A stretch of 11,997 bases of DNA, taken from assembly GCA_013336205.1 (NCBI GenBank), contig JAAXUD010000038.1:1-11997 (forward strand), written 5' to 3'. This DNA comes from Lentimicrobium sp. Lineage in GTDB: Bacteria > Bacteroidota > Bacteroidia > Bacteroidales > Lentimicrobiaceae. Positions 6,557 to 11,997 of the stretch are shown in pieces (the stretch's first letter is position 1; each line of letters starts with the position of its first letter). The notes beneath the pieces were generated by a model. It did no database searches, was not told where the DNA came from, and worked only from the letters and a program-made list of their open reading frames with translations. The position numbers and the translations under genes are program-made.

Positions 6557-6579
6557 GTGGTTGAACGAAGTCCAAACCA
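6557..6579 (-). repeat. Right inverted arm flanking the 20-bp array
   Basis: This 23-base sequence beginning GTGGTTGAACGAAG is an imperfect inverted copy of 6198-6220, with five mismatches. It lies 17 bases beyond the last degenerate tandem unit. Between it and the terminator at 6688 I see no convincing gene, only a short minus-strand open frame discussed as a possible remnant. Confidence 0.5.
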
Positions 6580-6687
6580 GTCGAGAAAGATGATAAGCAT
6601 TGGAACTCGACCCAACCAACAAAAGGCACATTGAAGTTACCTTCTTTCTTGTATTGATAAGCACCATTTCCAATCAACGTGGTATTG

Positions 6688-6728
6688 AAAAACAAAGAAT
6701 CCCGGCGCAAAAGCACTGGGATTCTTTG
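6688..6728 (-). terminator. Rho-independent terminator of the DUF2723 gene
   Basis: An 11-bp perfect stem pairs CAAAGAATCCC at 6693-6703 with GGGATTCTTTG at 6718-6728 around a 14-base loop. On the minus strand it is followed directly by TTTTT (6692-6688). It starts 40 bases after the stop codon of the minus-strand gene ending at 6769. A plus-strand role for read-through from lgt is weaker because no clear T-run follows on that side. Confidence 0.85.
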
Positions 6729-6768
6729 TAATTGAATAAAATAATCAGAAAATACTAATTCCCCTGAT

Positions 6769-9700
6769 CTAATTAAAAAGATCCTTAAGATCTTCCGGAA
6801 TGATCATTTTTGATTTAAATTCATCGAGTAAGGCTTTTTGATCGTAAGTGCGGCCATACTCAAATATTCTTGACATCACCGCATAGGCCTGCATTTTGTC
6901 TTCCTCATAATAACTGCTGAATTCAGGGCTTACCGAATTGTAATAATTCAGGTTTTCGATATAAATACCGGCAACAGTCCGCACAAAATCATTTCCTTTT
7001 ACAGTTGCATCTGACTGGTAGTAAACTTCAGCCAAAGGAAGCATATAAAAATCAAAAGTCATTTTTTCGTTAGGAAACTCCTGCACACAACGGTCAGCCA
7101 CCGCAATTGCTTCTGTTTTTTTGCCTTTTCCGGCAAGGGCCTGTGCCAGCCTCATATAATTCTGTTTGTGCATCATCGAGTTGCGATAACTTTCAGGATC
7201 AACGTAAACACCCGGCTGATTCAGATTTCCCCATTTACATTTATTCATTAGAATGTCGTAGGAAGCCTCGGTATCAACACCTCCCAGCCCGGGAATATAA
7301 TCATCGGCCAGGACAGGAATAAATTTATAGACTACCCCTGTCTGATGGCAATACTTATCGATTCCAAGCACCTTGCTTACACTTGACGGGCTGGCAAAAT
7401 AAAGCGGCCGTTCCCAGTTGTTGCTGCCCAGGAAATCGAGCAGCATCAGATCGTTTTTGTACAGATAATTCGACTTGATTTCCCATTCCACCACCGGCAC
7501 AATACGATCGGCCATGTAAGCCGGCACAATACCGCTTTTCAATGCTTTTAAAGAATCAACTGTCAGACGCACCTTCCTGGTTGGGAAATAATTAATGCTT
7601 TCACCACTTTGCAATTCTACCTTACTCCGTTCTGATTCATCTGCAATAAAATCGATGAGTTCCTTTAATTCAATCTGAATTCCTCCTGCACGATCAACAA
7701 AGGGGATAAAGTCATTGACTCCTTTATTATACTGCTCAGGGGTAAGCTTAAATCTAAGTGGTTCAGAATCGTAAATCTTTCTGGCTAACTGATGTACATA
7801 CCAATCGCCGGAAGAGAGCATATAATTCACAACCCTTACATCAGTTCTCAAACCTTCAACTTCCTGTGCATACCACAACGGGAAAGTATCATTGTCCCCG
7901 TTGGTAATCAGAATGGCATTCGGATCGCATGAATTCAGATAATTCGATGCAAAATCGCGGGCAGCATATTTATTGCTCCGGTTGTGGTCGTCCCAGTTTT
8001 CAGCGGCCATTATTCCGGGAACAAGGGCAACGCAGGCAAGTGTAACCGCGGAAGCCGAAACAACCGGAGAAACTTTCTTACTAAGGAATTCATAAAGGGA
8101 CATAACTCCCAGTCCGATCCAGATCGCAAAAGCATAAAAAGAACCGGCATAGGCATAATCTCTTTCGCGCGGTTGGAAAGGTGTCTGATTCAGATAAAGT
8201 ACAATAGCAATACCTGTCATGAAAAACAACAGGGCGACAACAACGCCGTCTTTATAATTGCGATTGAAGTGGAAAAGCATTCCAATAACGCCTAATATGA
8301 GCGGTAGCAGGTAATATTTATTCTGAGCCGGGCTTTGCATACTCTGAGGCAAATCAGTTTGTTTTCCTAAACGGAATTCATCCAGAAAAGTAATGCCGCT
8401 CAGCCAGTTGCCATTATTAATGCCACCATGTCCTTCAGTATTGTTCTGCCTTCCGGCGAAGTTCCACATGAAATAACGGAAGTACATATGGCCGAGCTGG
8501 TAGCGGAAGAAAAACCTCAGGTTCTCACCAAAAGTAGGTTTCGTGATTGTTTCCGGTTCTCCCTGGTTATTAATCGCCTGCACCGGAACTCCTTTTACTT
8601 TTCCCCAGCTGTTGTATGCTTTCACATGATTTTCCTGTGGACTATACATACGGGGGAAAATTGTACTGAAATTGCGGTCATAGTTAGGATTCGAACTCTT
8701 ACGTTCATCAGTAATCACATATTTTCCCTTCTTAGAATCCCTGATATAGATCGGAGAGCCGTCGTCGTAAGGGTTCTGTGGATCCAGCGGAGCATTATAA
8801 TACTGACCGTAAAAAATCGGCCATGAACCATATTGTTCCCGATTCAGGTATGAAAGTAAGCTGATGGCATCATCGGGGTTATTCTCGTTAATAGGCGTAT
8901 TGGCATTAGCCCTGATAACAAGCATCAGGAAGGATGAGTACCCTATCAGAATAAAGGTAAACGCAAGAATTGCGGTATTGGCAATTAGTTTGCCTCTTTT
9001 CCTGGTCCACATAAGCCCAAAAACAAGGGCGATAATGATAAGCAGGAAATAAAAAATAGTCCCCGAGTTAAATGGCAGGCCGAATTTATTTACAAATGTG
9101 AGTTCAAACCGGGCAGAAAGATCCACGGCCCAGGGGATAATAATATACATAATGAAGGCCAGCAGAAAAACGGAAAGTGCAGCGGTTAAGATTATTCCTT
9201 TGGGGGTTGGTTTATACTTTTTGTAGTAATAAACGAACGCGATTGCAGGAATAGCAAGCAGGTTAAGAAGATGCACCCCGATTGACAATCCTACCAGGTA
9301 GGCTATAAATACAATCCATCGAACCGAATGCTTTTGTTCCGACTGGTCTTCCCATTTCAGAATTGCCCAGAAAACAATGGCGGTGAAGAAGGAAGACATC
9401 GCATAAACTTCACCTTCCACTGCCGAAAACCAGAAGGAATCGCTAAAAGTGTAAGTCAGTGCGCCAACCAGTCCACTGCCGAGAACGGCAAACAATTGTC
9501 CGGTTGTCATTTCTTCATTCTTAACAATTAATTTCCTGGCCATATGGGTTATGGTCCAGAAAAGGAAAAGAATGGTAAAGGCGCTGACGACCGCCGACAT
9601 CAGATTGACCATCATAGCCACATTCTGAGTATCACCAAATGCAAAAAGCGAGAAAAAACGACCTGCCATCTGAAACAGCGGAGCTCCTGGCGGATGCCCA

Positions 9701-9843
9701 ACCTGTAATTTAAATGCAGTGGCGATGTATTCACCACAGTCCCACCAACTTGCGGTTGGTTCGAGGGTCAGGGTATAAACAACCGCGGCAACGAAGAAAC
9801 TGAACCAGCCGAGGAGGTTGTTGAGTTGTTTAAAATTTTTCAT
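6769..9843 (-). CDS. DUF2723 (TMEM260-like) GT-C fold membrane protein, putative glycosyltransferase
   Basis: A 1024-residue multipass protein. Residues 1 to about 310 are mostly membrane segments. The first periplasmic loop has WWDCGEY at 33-39 and HPPG at 50-53, the acidic loop-1 arrangement typical of GT-C enzymes that use lipid-linked sugars. FWFSAVEGEVYA at 137-148 is another family hallmark. A soluble insert (about 311-505) follows, then more membrane segments to about 615 including NQTPFQPRERDYAY (552-565). The soluble C-terminal half contains NGDNDTFPLWYAQ (648-660) and near its end a TPR-like helical pair (AQALAGKGKKTEAIAVADRC). DUF2723 includes human TMEM260, a protein O-mannosyltransferase (CAZy GT117), so transfer of sugar to envelope proteins is plausible here but not shown. 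The ATG at 9841-9843 begins a normal family N-terminus. It is transcribed alone and ends at the terminator at 6688-6728. Confidence 0.88.
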   Translation of the reverse strand: MKNFKQLNNLLGWFSFFVAAVVYTLTLEPTASWWDCGEYIATAFKLQVGHPPGAPLFQMAGRFFSLFAFGDTQNVAMMVNLMSAVVSAFTILFLFWTITHMARKLIVKNEEMTTGQLFAVLGSGLVGALTYTFSDSFWFSAVEGEVYAMSSFFTAIVFWAILKWEDQSEQKHSVRWIVFIAYLVGLSIGVHLLNLLAIPAIAFVYYYKKYKPTPKGIILTAALSVFLLAFIMYIIIPWAVDLSARFELTFVNKFGLPFNSGTIFYFLLIIIALVFGLMWTRKRGKLIANTAILAFTFILIGYSSFLMLVIRANANTPINENNPDDAISLLSYLNREQYGSWPIFYGQYYNAPLDPQNPYDDGSPIYIRDSKKGKYVITDERKSSNPNYDRNFSTIFPRMYSPQENHVKAYNSWGKVKGVPVQAINNQGEPETITKPTFGENLRFFFRYQLGHMYFRYFMWNFAGRQNNTEGHGGINNGNWLSGITFLDEFRLGKQTDLPQSMQSPAQNKYYLLPLILGVIGMLFHFNRNYKDGVVVALLFFMTGIAIVLYLNQTPFQPRERDYAYAGSFYAFAIWIGLGVMSLYEFLSKKVSPVVSASAVTLACVALVPGIMAAENWDDHNRSNKYAARDFASNYLNSCDPNAILITNGDNDTFPLWYAQEVEGLRTDVRVVNYMLSSGDWYVHQLARKIYDSEPLRFKLTPEQYNKGVNDFIPFVDRAGGIQIELKELIDFIADESERSKVELQSGESINYFPTRKVRLTVDSLKALKSGIVPAYMADRIVPVVEWEIKSNYLYKNDLMLLDFLGSNNWERPLYFASPSSVSKVLGIDKYCHQTGVVYKFIPVLADDYIPGLGGVDTEASYDILMNKCKWGNLNQPGVYVDPESYRNSMMHKQNYMRLAQALAGKGKKTEAIAVADRCVQEFPNEKMTFDFYMLPLAEVYYQSDATVKGNDFVRTVAGIYIENLNYYNSVSPEFSSYYEEDKMQAYAVMSRIFEYGRTYDQKALLDEFKSKMIIPEDLKDLFN

Positions 9844-10065
9844 CCTTAATAAATGGGTTAAAAATATAAAGACCGCTTTAGAAATTTATTCTATTCTACT
9901 GTAGATCAATCTTATAAATGCGAAACATCCTGGTTTGGCTTTTTGAGCCATTTGCGGGGCGAAGTTAATGAATTTGAATAAACTGAAACCCACCTGTTAA
10001 CAATTAGTGCTATAAAGGCTAAATTCCGGTTTTCCGGCAGAAATTCAAAGTTTTTAGAGGCAAAA

Positions 10066-10096
10066 TTTCGTATTCCGAAAAAAATACGTATTTTTG
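10066..10096 (+). promoter_or_regulatory. Promoter of tRNA-Gln
   Basis: The box TATTTTTG at 10089-10096 matches TAnnTTTG exactly. TTTC at 10066-10069, one base from the -33 consensus TTTG, lies upstream with a 19-base spacer. The tRNA 5' end is at 10118, so the transcript would start roughly 15 bases before it. Confidence 0.65.
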
Positions 10097-10117
10097 CACA
10101 CCTTTTTGAAGGGAGTC

Positions 10118-10189
10118 TGTCCGATAGTGTAATGGTAACACGTCTGATTTTGGTTCAGAAGAGTCTAGGTTCGAGCCCTAGTCGGACAA
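10118..10189 (+). tRNA. trnQ: tRNA-Gln (anticodon TTG)
   Basis: A complete cloverleaf of 72 bases. The acceptor stem pairs 10118-10124 (TGTCCGA) with 10182-10188 (TCGGACA), with discriminator A at 10189. The D stem is GTG (10127-10129) with CAC (10139-10141). The anticodon stem is TCTGA (10143-10147) with TCAGA (10155-10159), enclosing the loop TTTTGGT and anticodon TTG at 10150-10152. The T arm is CTAGG (10165-10169) with CCTAG (10177-10181) and loop TTCGAGC. CCA is not encoded, so it must be added enzymatically. It reads glutamine codons CAA and CAG. Confidence 0.97.
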
Positions 10190-10249
10190 CTGATAGGATC
10201 TGATCAACCGCTGGATTAACCGGCATCTGAAAAGGGTTGAACCGATGTT

Positions 10250-10277
10250 GAGGGGACTATTTTGTCCCCTCTTTTAT
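10250..10277 (+). terminator. Terminator/attenuator hairpin between tRNA-Gln and rimP
   Basis: GAGGGGAC at 10250-10257 pairs perfectly with GTCCCCTC at 10264-10271 around the loop TATTTT, followed by TTTTATT. It is 60 bases after the tRNA and only 14 bases before the rimP ATG. It can end the tRNA transcript, but because of its position it may also act as an attenuator for rimP-nusA. The loop region also holds TATTTTG, one base short of a -7 box, with GTTG at 10236-10239 upstream; this is a weak alternative rimP promoter. Confidence 0.85.
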
Positions 10278-10291
10278 TACAACAAAAAGCT

Positions 10292-10741
10292 ATGATAAAC
10301 GCAGACGAAATTCGCAAAACCATTGAGCAAAAGCTTGAGGGTACCGATAAATTTGTGGTTGAGGTAAAAGTTAAAACCGGAAATCATATCACAGTTTTAC
10401 TTGATAGTGATACAAACCTGAACATCGATGATTGTGTGGCTGTTAACAGGCACATTGAATCGGTTTTTGACAGGGAAACAGAAGACTATGATCTGGTTGT
10501 ATCCACTGCTGGTATTGATCAGCCTTATAAAATGCTGCGGCAATATCAAAAAAATATTGGTCGTGAGGTGGAGGTAAGTCTTGTTGACAAAACAATATTT
10601 ATTGGAAAATTAACCGCTGCCGATGAAACCGGAATTACAGTTTACCGTAAAACAAAGATAAAGAAGGTTGAAACTGAAGAAACCAGGCTCATTCCTTTTA
10701 ATGAAATCAAACAAACCAAAGAGATCATCTCTTTCAAATAA
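10292..10741 (+). CDS. rimP: Ribosome maturation factor RimP
   Basis: Needed for efficient 30S subunit assembly in the cytoplasm. The 149 residues match the usual length (about 150). The N-terminal alpha/beta domain ends in the family motif VSTAGIDQPYKMLRQY (residues 71-86), equivalent to the common VSSPGLDRPL stretch. The C-terminal half (about 87-149) is the SH3/Sm-like barrel. The frame is open further upstream to a TTG at 10262, but that lies inside the terminator hairpin, so the ATG at 10292 is chosen; MINADEIRKTIEQ is also a natural family start. nusA follows after 39 bases, the standard rimP-nusA order. No Shine-Dalgarno sequence is visible, only an A-rich stretch before the ATG. Confidence 0.95.
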   Translation: MINADEIRKTIEQKLEGTDKFVVEVKVKTGNHITVLLDSDTNLNIDDCVAVNRHIESVFDRETEDYDLVVSTAGIDQPYKMLRQYQKNIGREVEVSLVDKTIFIGKLTAADETGITVYRKTKIKKVETEETRLIPFNEIKQTKEIISFK

Positions 10742-10780
10742 ATCCAATCATTATCCATTGCAAAGAACAACTTTAAAAAA

Positions 10781-11997
10781 ATGGAACATATCAATTTAGT
10801 CGAAACTTTCTCCGAATTCAAGGAGTTCAAAAACATCGACCGTGAAACCATGATGCGCATCATAGAGGATGTGTTCAGACATATGCTGATCAAAAAACAC
10901 GGTTCAGACGAGAACTTCAACGTTATTGTCAACATTGACAAAGGCGATCTTGAAATCTGGCGAAACCGCGAAATTGTCGATGATGGCGCTGTTGAAGACG
11001 ATAACAGGCAAATTGCCTATTCGGAAGCTATTAAAATTGAGCCTGACTTTGAAGTAGGTGAAGAAGTGACGGAAGAAATCAAAATGAAAGATTTCGGAAG
11101 ACGCGAAATCCTCACCATCCGTCAAAACCTGATGTCAAAAATTCAGGAATATGAAAAAGACAACATTTTCAAGAAATACAAGGAGAAAATCGGCGAAATA
11201 ATCACCGGAGAAGTCTACCAGGTATGGAAAAAAGAGATTCTTGTACTCGATGATGAGTATATTGAACTCACACTTCCCAGGTCTGAGCAGATTCCATCTG
11301 ATTTTTACCGCAAAGGCGATACCATCCGCGCAGTCGTTTCGAAGGTTGATATGAGAAACAACACACCGGTAATTGTGCTTTCGCGCACATCGCCTGCATT
11401 TCTGGAGCGTTTGTTCGAAGCAGAAGTTCCCGAAGTTTATGATGGCCTTATCACTATACGCAACATAGTCAGGGTGCCTGGCGAAAGAGCCAAACTGGCT
11501 GTTGAAAGCTACGACGATCGTATTGATCCGGTCGGCGCCTGCGTAGGTATGAAAGGTTCAAGAATACATGGCATTGTGCGCGAATTGCGGAATGAAAACA
11601 TTGACGTAATTAACTTCACAACCAATCCTTCACTTTACATCACCCGCTCACTGAGTCCTGCAAAAATTTCATCGATTTCGATCAATGAGAGTACAAAACG
11701 GGCCGATGTTTACATGAAACCCGATCAGGTATCACTTGCAATCGGCAAAGGTGGATATAACATCAAACTAGCCAGCAAGTTAACCGGTTACGAAATTGAC
11801 GTATACCGCGATACTGATTTCGACAACGAAGATGTTGACCTTCAGGAATTTTCCGATGAAATCGATCAGTGGATTATCGATGAACTTAAAACCATTGGTT
11901 GCGACACAGCGCGCAGCGTGCTTGACCTAAGCATCGAAGAACTGGTTAACAGAACTGATCTTGAAGAAGAAACCATTAAAGAGGTTATCAGGATACT
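10781..11997 (+). CDS. nusA: Transcription termination/antitermination factor NusA (3' end cut by the window)
   Basis: An RNA polymerase-binding elongation factor that modulates pausing, termination and antitermination. 405 complete codons are present and no stop is reached. Bacteroidetes NusA is usually about 410-415 residues, so only a few codons are probably missing. Domains in order: N-terminal RNAP-binding domain (1 to about 130), S1 domain (about 137-202, ending VIVLSRTSPAFL), KH1 with VGMKGSRI (255-262, GxxG 256-259), KH2 with AIGKGGYNIKLA (320-331, GxxG 322-325), and a C-terminal helical segment with acidic residues (about 345-405). The block EVPEVYDGLITI (215-226) and PGERAKLAV (233-241) are family hallmarks. 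The ATG at 10781 follows rimP by 39 bases, so both are probably on one transcript, with infB the usual next gene beyond the window. Confidence 0.97.
   Translation, partial: MEHINLVETFSEFKEFKNIDRETMMRIIEDVFRHMLIKKHGSDENFNVIVNIDKGDLEIWRNREIVDDGAVEDDNRQIAYSEAIKIEPDFEVGEEVTEEIKMKDFGRREILTIRQNLMSKIQEYEKDNIFKKYKEKIGEIITGEVYQVWKKEILVLDDEYIELTLPRSEQIPSDFYRKGDTIRAVVSKVDMRNNTPVIVLSRTSPAFLERLFEAEVPEVYDGLITIRNIVRVPGERAKLAVESYDDRIDPVGACVGMKGSRIHGIVRELRNENIDVINFTTNPSLYITRSLSPAKISSISINESTKRADVYMKPDQVSLAIGKGGYNIKLASKLTGYEIDVYRDTDFDNEDVDLQEFSDEIDQWIIDELKTIGCDTARSVLDLSIEELVNRTDLEEETIKEVIRI

Noticed and set aside
6126..6634. Short repetitive open frames on both strands through the 20-bp array, as a repeat protein gene
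   Set aside because: Several frames on both strands are open at once, because the unit lacks stops in them. The unit length is not a multiple of 3, and the frames lack credible starts and end in unrelated sequence.
9936..9950. Small hairpin TGGCT-TTTTG-AGCCA upstream of the DUF2723 gene as a regulator site or terminator
   Set aside because: A 5-bp stem is too weak and common, and no gene ends nearby that would need a terminator.
10262..10291. Earlier TTG start for rimP
   Set aside because: The codon lies in the loop and stem of the terminator hairpin, and the added residues are simply its translation.

Overview
The window looks like a core-genome stretch of a Bacteroidota (Bacteroidetes) chromosome, most likely order Bacteroidales or a close relative. 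The evidence is the gene content (a Bacteroidetes-style DUF2723/TMEM260-like protein, short DprA, rimP-nusA), the near absence of Shine-Dalgarno sequences before the starts, and several upstream boxes of the form TAnnTTTG, the Bacteroidetes -7 promoter element. The order is inferred from general character, not from a database match.

Layout. Positions 1-308 hold no gene but an unusual heptamer repeat tract interrupted by GC-rich inserts. A tightly packed minus-strand cluster follows (reading right to left): a small DUF861-type cupin, rsgA and dtd, spaced 1 and 19 bases apart. A divergent AT-rich region with overlapping inverted repeats separates it from a plus-strand membrane protein that resembles the PrsW protease family but lacks most of its catalytic positions. 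That gene converges on dprA and overlaps it by 9 bases. A second divergent region with a perfect 10-bp palindrome leads to a plus-strand GT-B glycosyltransferase and then lgt, each preceded by a TAnnTTTG box.

Positions 6149-6768 hold no convincing gene. This stretch contains a 17-unit, 20-bp tandem repeat (minisatellite) bounded by two inverted copies of a short dispersed-type sequence, then a strong terminator serving the next gene. That gene is a 1024-residue minus-strand DUF2723 membrane protein, a distant relative of the eukaryotic protein O-mannosyltransferase TMEM260.

The right end is a tRNA-Gln(TTG) gene with its own promoter, a strong terminator-like hairpin only about 14 bases before the rimP start, then rimP and nusA. 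nusA runs off the end of the window, probably only a few codons short of complete.

Functional themes are translation quality control and ribosome assembly (dtd, rsgA, rimP, tRNA-Gln), transcription elongation (nusA), DNA uptake and recombination (dprA), and envelope biogenesis (lgt, the glycosyltransferase, the DUF2723 protein). I see no mobile element, defence island or CRISPR, and no clear new multi-gene system. The most interesting points are the degenerate PrsW-like protein, the two intergenic repeat structures, and the tRNA/hairpin/rimP-nusA leader.
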